Source of the DNA: Nitrosospira briensis C-128
GTDB lineage: Bacteria; Pseudomonadota; Gammaproteobacteria; Burkholderiales; Nitrosomonadaceae
Reading direction: 5' to 3'
Length of the DNA stretch: 64,000 bases
Assembly: GCF_000619905.2 (NCBI RefSeq)
Contig: NZ_CP012371.1
Location: 434,001 to 498,000 of the forward strand
The notes under the pieces were generated by a model. It made no database searches. It saw nothing but the letters and a program-made list of their open reading frames with translations, and was not told the DNA's origin. Of the stretch, positions 36,756-46,803 are shown one piece after another (within the stretch, counting starts at the first letter, position 1; each line of letters opens with the position of its first letter). The position numbers and the translations under genes are program-made.

Positions 36756-38054
36756 TTACATTTGCAGCTGAAAGGATAATTTGAAAACATCAACCTTCTC
36801 ACCCACCACGTCGGGCGCGTAGTTAAGCCCCTTTGTGCGGAGATCGCCATGCTGGTAATAGGCCGAGATACGCGCATTGAAGCCATCGATGATGTAGTTC
36901 ACGCCGCCCTCGATTTCCTCGCGATTACTGCTATGGTTAGGCTGAACGCTGGTAAATCTGCCATAGGGTTGAAATTTTCCAATTCCCACATTGACCGGTA
37001 TCAGGTAAAGCCCGGTGACAGTCCAGGATTTTCCGTCGAACATGCAAAAGCAACCTGGATCTGCAAAAGCGGCAGGAGCGTAATTCGCATAAAACTGTTT
37101 GTATTCTCCGTTGACAGTGACTACACCCATATTTTTAGGCAGGACTTTTTCAAAAAGGATGTCGCCGACAAGACCCAGGAAATCGCTGCGATTGGCAAAC
37201 GATCCGGCCCCATTTCGCTGATATGAGGTGCCGAAAGCAAGCGCAAGAATATCTCCAGCTTTACCAAAGTAGGTGCTGCTGGTGTAATAACCGGGATTCT
37301 TTTCGGGGTTCAGAAAATTGTAGGTGAATCGTCCGGCCCATAGCACGTCATCTCCCTGGTTGGGGCCGATGGTAGAGGAAGACTGGAGGCCCCGGTAAAC
37401 GCCTACGGCGTAGCTCAACGTTCCTTTGATGAAGCCGGGCTCGACACTGCCCCAGAAGGTGCCGCCGTCATCACGGCCATAGCGTCCTGCCCCGCCGCTA
37501 CCAAATTTAGTGCTGAAGTCTTGCGAGAAAAACGGCGTCTTGAAAGCATCGTGGGTTGCCTGAAAGAACGGACCACTCAATTCGCCCCGTTCCGTGGGCA
37601 CCAGCATGCGTCCGCCCCACATATTGACATATCGGTTAACCTCGACTTTTCCTATCGCATCCAGAATATTGTATTGCATCTTCGGGCTATCACCCGAATG
37701 CGTGTTATTACAGAAAAAGCAGTCGGTGTTAAGTTCGAACTTGACATATTGATGAACCTGCCCGTTTACGTACACACGAGCATTGTCGATGCTGAAATCG
37801 TTCCTGTAATCACGATTTTCCGCCCATATCCCCGAACCGCGGAACCCCATGCCAACGGTCACCCATTTCGTCTCATCAATAGCCCACTTCGGCTTGCTCG
37901 GCATCAAATCTATGGCATTTGCCTCGGGAGATAAAGGCAGAAAACCAACCACCAGTACCGCGAGGAGTGCTACTTGAGCAAAGAAATTTTGCCGTTTCTT
38001 CCGAAGGTAGCCTTTCCGTAAAGCGCTCTCAGCTGATGGTTCATAGCTGGCCAT
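36756..38054 (-). CDS. Outer-membrane porin with cysteine motifs (phosphate-porin-like)
   Basis: 432 residues: a long N-terminal leader (RKKRQNFFAQVALLAVLVVGFLPL...ANA), then a barrel with alternating pattern and GRMLVPTERGELSGPFF, AVGVYRGLQSS, FGTSYQRNGAGSF blocks like OprO/OprP-type porins. Unusual for a porin are cysteine pairs in NTDCFFCNN (C112, C115) and DPGCFCMFD. These could form disulfides or hold a metal. Located between urease and the two-component pair. Substrate unknown. Confidence 0.75.
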   Translation of the reverse strand: MASYEPSAESALRKGYLRKKRQNFFAQVALLAVLVVGFLPLSPEANAIDLMPSKPKWAIDETKWVTVGMGFRGSGIWAENRDYRNDFSIDNARVYVNGQVHQYVKFELNTDCFFCNNTHSGDSPKMQYNILDAIGKVEVNRYVNMWGGRMLVPTERGELSGPFFQATHDAFKTPFFSQDFSTKFGSGGAGRYGRDDGGTFWGSVEPGFIKGTLSYAVGVYRGLQSSSTIGPNQGDDVLWAGRFTYNFLNPEKNPGYYTSSTYFGKAGDILALAFGTSYQRNGAGSFANRSDFLGLVGDILFEKVLPKNMGVVTVNGEYKQFYANYAPAAFADPGCFCMFDGKSWTVTGLYLIPVNVGIGKFQPYGRFTSVQPNHSSNREEIEGGVNYIIDGFNARISAYYQHGDLRTKGLNYAPDVVGEKVDVFKLSFQLQM

Positions 38055-38479
38055 TTTGTAACTCCGTTTTCTCAGAATTCTTCATTCTTGAAATTCCTTC
38101 ATGCCTATTAACCCGATCAGCATGATCATGCAGGACTTTTTGATGGGAGTCATTAAAAAATATCCACAAACTACAAATTTTGTGTAAGAAGATTTTCTTT
38201 TATACTTTACAGATCCCGGCTGAACAGTGCAGCTAAGCACGAATTATTTCAGGAAATTCCAGCCACTCCTCTAAATAAATGGGAAACATGGCTGGGCCTA
38301 TCAATTAGAACGGCAAAAACAAACGATCTAATCCAAGTCCCTGAGGGGAGGAAGCCACGTCAATAAAACAAAACCAATACCAATACAAGCAATGCCAGAT
38401 TTGCGGGCTAAGCCGAGCTTTGCTGCAAGCCCAGAAAGCAAAAAAACGAGTGTGATTTAACAAGACGAAAAGGAGAAGC
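38055..38479. other. Divergent promoter region of porin and sensor kinase
   Basis: 425 bp, A/T-rich, no gene or perfect repeat seen. Likely carries promoters for both flanking genes. Confidence 0.35.
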
Positions 38480-40456
38480 GTGCGAATCGGTGTTTTCATC
38501 AATTTCTGTCTTATCGTCACTGTATTGAGCCTAAGCCTGCTGATATTGCTTTCTTCACAGGCGCTGGGTACGCTGGATGAGATCACCGGAGCAGAGCATC
38601 AGAAAAACAGATCTCTACAGCTCGCAAACGAGTTATTCCGCAGTTCCGAAGATCTTACCAAGATGGCTCGGAGTTATGTCATCACCGGTGATCCGGTCTA
38701 CGAACAATCTTTTTTCGAAATCCTCGATATCCGTAATGGCAAACGGCAGCGCCCCCAGGAAAATCACCCGATCACCTACTGGAATGTGAGCAGACCCTCC
38801 TTACCCAGCACGCTCGGGAATGCCATTTCCCTGTTGGATTTGATGCGGCGTGAAGGTTTCAGTGAACGAGAGCTGGATCTGCTGCGGCAATCCCAGAAAA
38901 ATTCCGACAATCTGGTCAACCTGGAAAAACAGGCATTTGCCGCCATAAAAGGGTTATACGACGATGGATATGGAAACTTCACCATACCTCGCACGCCTGA
39001 CCGCAATTTCGCTATTGACCTGTTGTTCGGAGAACGTTACACGGCTGAGAAAACCAGAATAATGGCGCCGATCAGCCAATTCATGCTTGAGCTGGATCAT
39101 CGCACTCAAACTACACTGAGAAATTTACAGTCAAAATTCCATCAGCAAATCCTGCTGATACTGGGATTGCTTTGCACCGCATTGCTGGCCGTGGCGGTCG
39201 CCGCTGTCTACATGCGCCGCAATATCCTGCGTCCGCTCGATTATCTCAGCCGCCAGGCAAGCAGTATCGCAAAGGGCAGCTATTCCACCCGCTGCGATAT
39301 TGCAACGCATAACGAAATCGCCAAGCTCGGCTCTGATTTCAATACCATGGCAGAAGCCATCGAACATGAAATCACAAAACTAAAACGGGTTGAAGAATCC
39401 TTACGCGAGCGACTAAAGGAGATCAACTGTTTTTATGCGATCCGTCGCGGAATGGAATCAGGGTCGCTGGAGGAGGTTTGCAGGACTATTTTTGTGCAAT
39501 TGATTGCGGCGATGCAATTTCCTCACACTACCAGTATCAGAATCGAGCTTGACGGCAAGCGGTTTGTATCCGATCGGTATGACAGGAGCCATACATGTAT
39601 ACGACGAAAGCAGGTAATGGTCTACGGCGAGGCATATGGCTGGATAGATGTATTTTATGGTGAAGACCAGCCTTTTTTGCTGCCGGAAGAGCAGAATCTT
39701 ATTGACGTGGTTGGGGATGATCTGGGGAAATGGCTGGAACACAAGCAGGCGGAAGCACGTATTCTGGTAGAGCAGGGGCTTCGGGTGCGGGACGCCGCAA
39801 TAAGAGAATTTGCGGCCCACGTGGAGCAGATGCGGGAAGAAGATCGCAAATACATCGCCCGCGAAATTCACGATGAACTGGGTCAGCTTCTGGCGGCATT
39901 GCACCTCGAAATTTCGCTGCTAAATGGCATTGAAGATAACAGAAGCGGGAAAATGGAAACCATCAGGCGTAACATGGCCGAACTGGTGGATGAAGCGGAT
40001 CAGAGCGTGCGCAATGTAGCTGAACATTTGCGGCCGGCCTCGCTGGGGCTTGGGATCATATCAGCCATTAAGAAACTGACCGATGAATTCAGGAAACATA
40101 GCGGCATAAGCTGCATGTTGCATTTGATGGAGACATCGATCGATCTGGATGAAGATCAGACGGTGGCGATATTTCGAATCGTGCAGGAATCCTTGACCAA
40201 TGTGGCACGCCATGCCGAAGCAAGTCAGGTCGAAATTACCTTGTCGCAGAATGCAGATGATCTTATTGTTGAAGTACGCGACGACGGGAAAGGATTTGAT
40301 TCCGCGGACGTTGCCCGGAAAAAATCATTTGGCCTGCTTGGAATGCGGGAACGGGCGGCGGTACTGAGGGCGGATATCGATATTACCAGTATTCCGCAGC
40401 AGGGAACCGTGGTCACCGTGCGTTTGCCTATAAAGCGAAATGGAGGAATTTCATGA
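38480..40456 (+). CDS. Membrane sensor histidine kinase, NarL/HisKA_3 type
   Basis: 658 residues: TM1 (FINFCLIVTVLSLSLLILLSS), a periplasmic sensing domain of about 190 residues, TM2 (ILLILGLLCTALLAVAVAAVY), HAMP domain (RPLDYLSRQASSIAKGSYS), a GAF-like segment, HisKA_3 phosphoacceptor YIAREIHDELGQLLAAL and HATPase motifs VQESLTNVARHA, DDGKGFD and FGLLGMRERA. GTG start with AAGGAG. It pairs with the response regulator 70 bp downstream. Stimulus unknown. Confidence 0.93.
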   Translation: MRIGVFINFCLIVTVLSLSLLILLSSQALGTLDEITGAEHQKNRSLQLANELFRSSEDLTKMARSYVITGDPVYEQSFFEILDIRNGKRQRPQENHPITYWNVSRPSLPSTLGNAISLLDLMRREGFSERELDLLRQSQKNSDNLVNLEKQAFAAIKGLYDDGYGNFTIPRTPDRNFAIDLLFGERYTAEKTRIMAPISQFMLELDHRTQTTLRNLQSKFHQQILLILGLLCTALLAVAVAAVYMRRNILRPLDYLSRQASSIAKGSYSTRCDIATHNEIAKLGSDFNTMAEAIEHEITKLKRVEESLRERLKEINCFYAIRRGMESGSLEEVCRTIFVQLIAAMQFPHTTSIRIELDGKRFVSDRYDRSHTCIRRKQVMVYGEAYGWIDVFYGEDQPFLLPEEQNLIDVVGDDLGKWLEHKQAEARILVEQGLRVRDAAIREFAAHVEQMREEDRKYIAREIHDELGQLLAALHLEISLLNGIEDNRSGKMETIRRNMAELVDEADQSVRNVAEHLRPASLGLGIISAIKKLTDEFRKHSGISCMLHLMETSIDLDEDQTVAIFRIVQESLTNVARHAEASQVEITLSQNADDLIVEVRDDGKGFDSADVARKKSFGLLGMRERAAVLRADIDITSIPQQGTVVTVRLPIKRNGGIS

Positions 40457-40525
40457 TAGCTCTCTCGCTACCGTTGCTGAAATAGAGCTGACCTCCTTGG
40501 AACCGATAAGACCGATAGAATACAC

Positions 40526-41161
40526 ATGACAATCAAAGTCTTTCTTGCTGACGACCACCGGCTTTTCCGGGATGGGCTGAAACGGATTCTTGCCGAAACA
40601 ACAGACATCCGAGTCGTCGAGGAAGCGACAGATGGACTCGATGCCTTGGAGAAAATGCGCCGTGGCGAATGGGATGTGGCATTGCTGGATGTCAGCATGC
40701 CGGGCCTGAATGGACTGGAAGTACTAAAACGGATAATGGCCGATGATGCCAAGTATCAGGTGCTGATGTTAAGTACGTACCATGAGGATGAATATGCGAT
40801 CAGGACAATACGCGCGGGCGCATCCGCTTATCTCACAAAGAACAGTCCGACCGATCTGCTGATATCCGTGATCCGCCGTTTGGCAAATGGAGGGAAATAC
40901 ATAGATCCGGAACTGGCGGAGAAACTGCTGTTCGACCTGGGCCCGGCATCCAAAATACCGCTGCATTCCACGCTTTCCGATCGGGAATATGACGTTCTCA
41001 AACTTATCACCGCCGGCGTATCCTTGGCTGAAATCTCCCAAAGACTGGCATTAAGCGCAAAAACCGTAAGTACTTACCGCGCCCGTATTCTGGAAAAAAT
41101 GAATATGCAGAACAATGCCCAGCTAATCCGCTATGTAACCGAACATAAGTTGCTGGAATAA
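40526..41161 (+). CDS. NarL/FixJ-family response regulator
   Basis: 211 residues: receiver domain with acidic pocket ADDHRLFR, phospho-Asp in VALLDVSMPGLNG, Lys in YLTKNSP; C-terminal LuxR-type HTH LSDREYDVLKLI...ISQRLALSAKTVSTYRARI. Cognate to the kinase just upstream. Targets unknown; the divergent porin is a candidate by position. Confidence 0.94.
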   Translation: MTIKVFLADDHRLFRDGLKRILAETTDIRVVEEATDGLDALEKMRRGEWDVALLDVSMPGLNGLEVLKRIMADDAKYQVLMLSTYHEDEYAIRTIRAGASAYLTKNSPTDLLISVIRRLANGGKYIDPELAEKLLFDLGPASKIPLHSTLSDREYDVLKLITAGVSLAEISQRLALSAKTVSTYRARILEKMNMQNNAQLIRYVTEHKLLE

Positions 41162-41239
41162 CCGGCATGTTCATTCAATATTGAGCGCTTCCGGCCGCTT
41201 TGCTCACAGGGCGTTTGCTCATGCAGCCAATCTCATTCA

Positions 41240-41692
41240 TCACGCAAAAGCATTGCCATGAACATGCGGTACGGAATCAGAAGAATAGCTCTCCTGGGCG
41301 ATCTCAACCGGTAAAAGATGCAGTTTGCCATGCTGCACCCCTTGCATCGAAATAATATGATTGGCGAATTTTTTTACGTTCCTGATAGTTCCACTCAGGA
41401 TAGTTACTTCCAGGCAATTATCGTGATCGATATGTACATCCATGGTGGATACGATAAGGTCATGATGCCTGTGTTGTGTCGCAGTAATGCAACTGGCCAG
41501 TTCGGGAGCGTATATATAGCTGAGCGTGGCAACGCAATGATCTTCGACATGTTCTTCCACGCGGACGGTATCGAGCAGATCCCGTATCAGGTCACGCATG
41601 GCTTCCGAGCGATTGAAATAACCGCGCTTGTGCATTACAGAATCAAACTGCTTCGCGAGTTGATTATTAAGCGATATAGTGAGACGTTCCAT
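41240..41692 (-). CDS. NikR paralogue with altered nickel site
   Basis: 150 residues: ribbon-helix-helix MERLTISLNNQLAKQFDS...NRSEAMRDLIRD, nearly identical to the first NikR, so it may bind the same operators. In the metal domain, the residue equal to E. coli His87 is Asp (STMDVHIDHDNC, D85), while the other three ligands remain (H74, H87, C93). His-rich tail short (SVPHVHGN). RBS GCAGGTAAAC supports ATG 41692 over the TTG at 41707. A separated pair of perfect half-sites lies just upstream. Confidence 0.9.
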   Translation of the reverse strand: MERLTISLNNQLAKQFDSVMHKRGYFNRSEAMRDLIRDLLDTVRVEEHVEDHCVATLSYIYAPELASCITATQHRHHDLIVSTMDVHIDHDNCLEVTILSGTIRNVKKFANHIISMQGVQHGKLHLLPVEIAQESYSSDSVPHVHGNAFA

Positions 41693-41733
41693 GTTTACCT
41701 GCTCCAAGATATTGTTCGCTCTGGTGTTCCGAG

Positions 41734-41770
41734 GTATGACTGGCTTGCAATCGGATTAAAAATATCATAC
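41734..41770 (-). promoter_or_regulatory. GTATGA-N25-TCATAC inverted repeat upstream of the second nikR
   Basis: Perfect NikR half-sites, 25 nt apart: exactly one helical turn (10 nt) more than the 15-nt spacing of the other three sites in the window. They lie 42-78 nt upstream of the start. This may be an autoregulatory site contacted by two dimers or by a looser conformation; it could also be chance. Confidence 0.4.
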
Positions 41771-41995
41771 TGATGAGGGGACGTCTGTCGGGGAACGCTG
41801 AAATACGATGTAAGAATAAATGAATGCCTTGTCAGGGATTCCCTACACGATTAATGATAGGCTTTCAGGCGTTACGAAGATCAGTTGGCAAGTGTGTAGA
41901 ATTAGAGACACCAGCAAGCATGCCGAAGATGGCGCTTAACGCGACCGCCTGATAGTTCTGCTGATAAAGCTAATCACACAACGACTTATATCTAT

Positions 41996-42547
41996 ATGGC
42001 TCTTGGAGCAACCATTTTTAAGGCCGATCTGCAAATTGCGGACCTGGACCGGAATTATTATCACAACCATGCGCTCACCCTCGCCCGCCACCCATCGGAA
42101 ACCGATGAACGCATGATGGTGCGATTGCTGGCTTTTCTGCTGCACGCCCATGAATCACTATCTTTCGGCAATGGACTGAGCACGTGTGATGAACCCGATC
42201 TCTGGCAGAAGGATTTAACCGGCGCTATCGAGCTCTGGATAGATGTGGGTCTCCCGGATGAAAAACTCATTCGCAGAGCCTGTGGTCGTGCCAGTCAGGT
42301 ATGCGTTTATACATATGGTGGGCGAATTGCCGACACTTGGTGGAATCAATGCCGCGGTAAGCTCGAACAGATCAAGAACCTGACCGTGAGCAATTTACCA
42401 AGAGAAGCCAGCCAGGCCATCGCGAAGCAGGCGCAACGTAACATGCGTTTGAATTGCACGATTCAGGACAAACAAATTTGGCTGGCCGACGGAGTTGAGT
42501 CAACGCTGTTTGAGCTGGTAAATCTGAAGAGCTTGCCAGCAGCTTGA
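41996..42547 (+). CDS. yaeQ: YaeQ family protein
   Basis: 183 residues: MALGATIFKADLQIADLDRNYY start, LARHPSETDERMMVRLLAFLLHA, DLWQKDLTGAIELWIDVGLPDEK. These blocks define YaeQ, a PD-(D/E)XK-like fold protein; the Glu and Asp of ETDERM and ELWIDVG suggest the nuclease-type core. Cellular function remains unknown. Weak RBS. Confidence 0.92.
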   Translation: MALGATIFKADLQIADLDRNYYHNHALTLARHPSETDERMMVRLLAFLLHAHESLSFGNGLSTCDEPDLWQKDLTGAIELWIDVGLPDEKLIRRACGRASQVCVYTYGGRIADTWWNQCRGKLEQIKNLTVSNLPREASQAIAKQAQRNMRLNCTIQDKQIWLADGVESTLFELVNLKSLPAA

Positions 42548-42783
42548 AATCTTCAATCGAGCATTGTGGCAGGTAAACTTGAGAAGCGTAATTGGATGTC
42601 AATTCTGTGTCTCAGTCAGCCTCAACCCAGGCAGAAGAAAATCATCAACGAATCGCCGCCTGATTAAGCCGCCATACACAACATTGAGCATAACTCAGCG
42701 AGCACATTCCTAACAAACCCAGGAAATTCAGAGGATTTGGTTACTCCCTGTGTGGTAAAACCATTTAGTGATTGCCCTGGACG

Positions 42784-45700
42784 CTACCAGCGGTATTTAA
42801 TTCCTGCTTGTCCAGCGATGCTATTGCCATTATTCCTAACCAACGCATGGCTATAGTTGGCCGTAACAAATATGTAGGCGTTCTTGGCTATCTCGCCGGA
42901 AATACCTACGCCGGCTTGACCCACTGTGCCGCCCAGGGCCGTGTGCAAGGCTACTGGATTTTCACCGTTCAAATTGCTGAAAGTAGTGTTGGCTCGTGAA
43001 CCAAAAGTCTGCCATATATTGGCGCGTGCCCATGTGGTGATAAGTCGTCCGCTTCTGGATTGCCATTGCTTGGTCGAGCGAGCACCTAAGCGACCGGTCA
43101 CATTGGTTGTGTCGCCAAACTGAATTTTTCCAAAAGTATCTGCTGTGTCTCGAAGATCCATGTGTTGAAGCAACGCTTGCGCTTGCGGTTCGAGTGTCCA
43201 ATTACTGCCCAGGCTAAAAGCATGACCACCTTCTGTTGACGCTATAAATCCCCAACCATTGGTTTTGGACGACTCTCCCAAACGGGAACGCGTTGTGGCT
43301 TCTCCGTAATAGGTAAATTGGCCCACCGTATCGAGGTAACTGCCTGAGTTTACAATTCGCGTCCAGTACGCACCAACCGAATATCCGGCCATCGTTGCAC
43401 TTCCTGCTCGATGACCGCGAAAGTCACTAATACTGGCATTAATATACCCTACACCCAAATAAAGCCCAGCCTGGTCAGAGCTCTTGCCGTTATTGGATTG
43501 ACCACGGTAAGTATCGACACCTACCTGGAAGCCGCCATAATTAAATTTATAGGCGGGACCATATTTCTCGAACTGTTCAATATTGCCACCGCCAGGTCTT
43601 GCCGAACCATGCTCGCCGATAATGCGCCCCCAGGAGGCCTTGAGTCCGAGCCCTCCTGCATCAGCGCCGAACGATACGAGACTATCTTGTCCCTGCCGAT
43701 CATGATAGGTTCCCAACATTGATAGTCCTAGCCGGGTACCTAGAGCTGGAAGTGCCATATTGATTGGTACTTCAGGGCGATAATTGGGGATAGCGGGTGA
43801 CGATGTCGTCGTCGGATCTCTCTCGATAACGCTGCGCAAGTACCAGTTTCCGTCAGCGGCATCCAAGCCTGAACCTCCTTTTCGGAGTTCATACTCATAG
43901 GCGCCCGCTGAGACTCGCTGCCCCAATGCGAATACATTGTCCGCCGAGTGCGTTGCATCCCGTACTTCCACTAGCTGAATACCGTTTGTAACGGTCGGCG
44001 CGCCCAAACTGCCTGGGGCCTGAGAAACATAGACTTGAGTGGCGCCAGATCCAAGCTGTGTCCGGTCGACGATCAACATGTCGGCCTCCGATCCAGTTGT
44101 GCCGCCAGAAGCGGGGCCGGCGCCAAGCCTGGCGTTAAGCAGTAGCCGACCACCATCAGAGACGAACGTGCTTGTACCCACGCCTGAATTTGGATCGGAT
44201 ATATCGGTGATGACAAGGGTGTTACCAACCGCAGGACCACGCAAATCGATTACGCCAGCATGGTTGAATGTAGAGAGATTGACCAACTGGCTTTGAACAA
44301 CACCGTTACGATGTAAATCATAGAAAACCGGGTCCAGTATTTGCTCTGAAATACCTGTTTTTGGTTGATAGAAGCCGCTGTCATCCGTAAATGCTGCGTC
44401 CGTCACATCTGCAAAGCGTACAGCACCAGCAACGGTGTTGTTGAAAACAGAGTTTGGCCCGCCAAAATCGCTTATCGCCACTCGCTTCGTGTCACGTATG
44501 CCATCACCATCAGTATCTGCGAAGTGACGCATTACAAAAGAGTTGGGCGAATAATTATTGAAGGTATTGGAACCGGTGCCTGTTAAGGAAAGATAACCCG
44601 TTATGGTGCCATAGTTGTCGATTGTGACGTCGCCATCTACCGGAGCAAATATGCCGGATGCTGCAATTGCCCGGTCGGACAAGGCCCCGATATTTCCACG
44701 ATTAGTCAGGAACGTTGTCGTGCCACCCAGAACAACCCCTGCAGACGGCGTATCAAATCGTTGAGTGGACGCGCCATTGCTCAGTTCTTGCCACCCCCCG
44801 AAGACCGTAGCCCCCTGCGCAACAACTATATTCGTAGAACCACTTGTGCTTGAGGCCAGCATGCCTGCACCGAATCGACCTGTCGCAGTCACATCGGCAT
44901 TCACGTTCACTGTTGTGCTGTTCGCGGCAACCGCCACAAGACCGAGTGAGTTCGGACCGCTGGTGGTGACAGATCCTTTGATATTCACATTCGTCGTATC
45001 GAAGACCGTGGTGTCTGCGCCTTCATTGATGGCACCGACAACAATACCATGCGCGGCATCGCCTCTCGTGGTGATTTTACCGGATGTTACTGCGGCCGAA
45101 GTCGGCGCCCCTGCAATAATTGGAGACACCAGAATCCCAATTGCCTCTGCGCCCTGCGTTGATATGGTTATCGATTCCAACTGAAAATCGACACCCCCCG
45201 CCCTGGACTGTGATGCAATACCGTGACTCTGGACACCGTAAGTGTCAATGGTTGCGCCACCGATTCCATTAACTATAGTCAAGCCCATGCCTTGGTTAAC
45301 AAGTGATACGCCGAAGGAACCGGCGCCCTCAGTACTGATAGCGCCCGACTGAAGCATCACGGAGATCGGTGCGGTATTGTCGGTTTTCGTCATTACCGCA
45401 TTAATGCCGTTAGCGTTGGCGCCCTTTGTTGAGATGGTGGCAGAATTTTCCATGTCAATACTTCCTTCGCCATCATGCTTTGCGTACATGCCTTGGCTAT
45501 TGTCCCCGGTAGTTTCAATATTGCCACCGACGCCTTGCACGAGGCGAACGGAATTGGTGTTTTCGATGGTTAGAGCCTCGCCATAAATTCCGTGGCTGCC
45601 CGTTCCCGCGGTCTGGATATCACCTTGTGTGATGATCTCAACGACCGAAAGGGAGGTGTTCTTAGAACTTGCGAATATGCCTGCCGCGTCAGACCCTGAA

Positions 45701-46674
45701 GTGCGGATACGCGCCGTGCTTCCGACATCAACTGTAGCTCGTGAGGTATCCGCCCCATTATTGCTACGAACGCTGATGCCGCTAGAACCGACTCCACTGG
45801 TTATGATCGTCCCGGCTGCCGCAGCGCTGACATTGCCGGTACCGAGACTGATAGCATATAGACCGGAGGAAATTTCACCTTCCGTCGTAATAGTACCGCC
45901 CGTTTGAGTAATCGAAGCCGTGCCCGTGGACGCGTTGTTGAAAATTACTGAATCTGTCCCATCCGTGTTATAGCCCTTAGTGAGAATCGTTGAGGATGTG
46001 ACTATTTTGGCATCGCCTTGTCCATAGTGAACAGCATACACTCCGTAGGAAGTATCGCCAGTAGTCGTGATACTGCCGCCCATGGCATTGATCGAGATAT
46101 CTCCTGTAGCATCGGCAGTATCGATAGCACCGGTAATTCCGGTACTTACAGCATCGTCGGGGCTGGTGCCATGACTCGTCGAGATACTGACGCCGTTAGT
46201 TGTAATCGAGAGATTGCCAGATGTCCCCTGCTGAACCACGATTCCATCACCGCTGATACCATTGGTGGTAATGGTGGCTGCTTCAACATTGACGTCAATG
46301 TTTACTGCCGGATTGCCTGCGTCTGGTCCCCATACTGCTATTCCAAATGTATCCGTAGGGGGCGTAATCGCGACATCCAGCGCGACAATAAGGTTAAGGT
46401 CGGCTTGAGGGCGGTAATTTATAGTTTGCGAGTAAGTGGGACCATCACAGTGAATTGTCGCGGGCGCCGTGGGACTAGCTATAACGCCGCATTCGTTAAC
46501 TGCAAATGCAATGCGGGAGTACACCGAACCGAACATTGCCAGGATTGCCGCAATTAATAGAACAGGGTTCTTCAAGTCATTGTGATCCGCTGCCAACCTG
46601 GCGCCAGGTTGGCATTTATCAGCCGCTAAAAATTTCTTACCCATGGCAAGCTTGCCGCTCGGCGTTAGAAGCAT
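42784..46674 (-). CDS. Large autotransporter adhesin with beta-helix repeat passenger
   Basis: 1296 residues: an atypically long N-terminus before the signal sequence (PVLLIAAILAMFGSVYSRIAFA, about 47-70), a passenger of about 900 residues, and a C-terminal autotransporter barrel of about 280 residues ending AGIKYRW. The passenger has at least ten copies of a T-x-G-x-x-x-x-G-(I/V) unit (e.g. SITTTGDTSYGVYAV, TITTEGEISSGLYAI, NIETTGDNSQGMYAK), spaced 25-45 residues, as expected for a right-handed beta-helix. Type V secreted surface protein, probably for attachment or biofilm. An ATG at 46644 is an alternative start. Confidence 0.9.
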   Translation of the reverse strand: MLLTPSGKLAMGKKFLAADKCQPGARLAADHNDLKNPVLLIAAILAMFGSVYSRIAFAVNECGVIASPTAPATIHCDGPTYSQTINYRPQADLNLIVALDVAITPPTDTFGIAVWGPDAGNPAVNIDVNVEAATITTNGISGDGIVVQQGTSGNLSITTNGVSISTSHGTSPDDAVSTGITGAIDTADATGDISINAMGGSITTTGDTSYGVYAVHYGQGDAKIVTSSTILTKGYNTDGTDSVIFNNASTGTASITQTGGTITTEGEISSGLYAISLGTGNVSAAAAGTIITSGVGSSGISVRSNNGADTSRATVDVGSTARIRTSGSDAAGIFASSKNTSLSVVEIITQGDIQTAGTGSHGIYGEALTIENTNSVRLVQGVGGNIETTGDNSQGMYAKHDGEGSIDMENSATISTKGANANGINAVMTKTDNTAPISVMLQSGAISTEGAGSFGVSLVNQGMGLTIVNGIGGATIDTYGVQSHGIASQSRAGGVDFQLESITISTQGAEAIGILVSPIIAGAPTSAAVTSGKITTRGDAAHGIVVGAINEGADTTVFDTTNVNIKGSVTTSGPNSLGLVAVAANSTTVNVNADVTATGRFGAGMLASSTSGSTNIVVAQGATVFGGWQELSNGASTQRFDTPSAGVVLGGTTTFLTNRGNIGALSDRAIAASGIFAPVDGDVTIDNYGTITGYLSLTGTGSNTFNNYSPNSFVMRHFADTDGDGIRDTKRVAISDFGGPNSVFNNTVAGAVRFADVTDAAFTDDSGFYQPKTGISEQILDPVFYDLHRNGVVQSQLVNLSTFNHAGVIDLRGPAVGNTLVITDISDPNSGVGTSTFVSDGGRLLLNARLGAGPASGGTTGSEADMLIVDRTQLGSGATQVYVSQAPGSLGAPTVTNGIQLVEVRDATHSADNVFALGQRVSAGAYEYELRKGGSGLDAADGNWYLRSVIERDPTTTSSPAIPNYRPEVPINMALPALGTRLGLSMLGTYHDRQGQDSLVSFGADAGGLGLKASWGRIIGEHGSARPGGGNIEQFEKYGPAYKFNYGGFQVGVDTYRGQSNNGKSSDQAGLYLGVGYINASISDFRGHRAGSATMAGYSVGAYWTRIVNSGSYLDTVGQFTYYGEATTRSRLGESSKTNGWGFIASTEGGHAFSLGSNWTLEPQAQALLQHMDLRDTADTFGKIQFGDTTNVTGRLGARSTKQWQSRSGRLITTWARANIWQTFGSRANTTFSNLNGENPVALHTALGGTVGQAGVGISGEIAKNAYIFVTANYSHALVRNNGNSIAGQAGIKYRW

Positions 46675-46776
46675 CTCTGACGAAAACAGTACTCAGCTCT
46701 GTCAGATCGTTGAAGGCAAAATGTGGAGGCTGAACGGCAATAAGTTCTTAAAATTGCGGGGGATATCAATTTCTGC

Positions 46777-46803
46777 ATGAGTTGAATCCTATGAGTTGAA
46801 TCC
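46777..46803. repeat. Tandem 14-bp repeat
   Basis: ATGAGTTGAATCC occurs twice with one base between, in the gap upstream of the autotransporter gene. Confidence 0.7.

Noticed and set aside
46018-46557. Long + strand open frame over the autotransporter
   Set aside because: Shadow of the repeat-rich minus-strand gene; composition (Ser/Arg/Cys-rich) is not protein-like.
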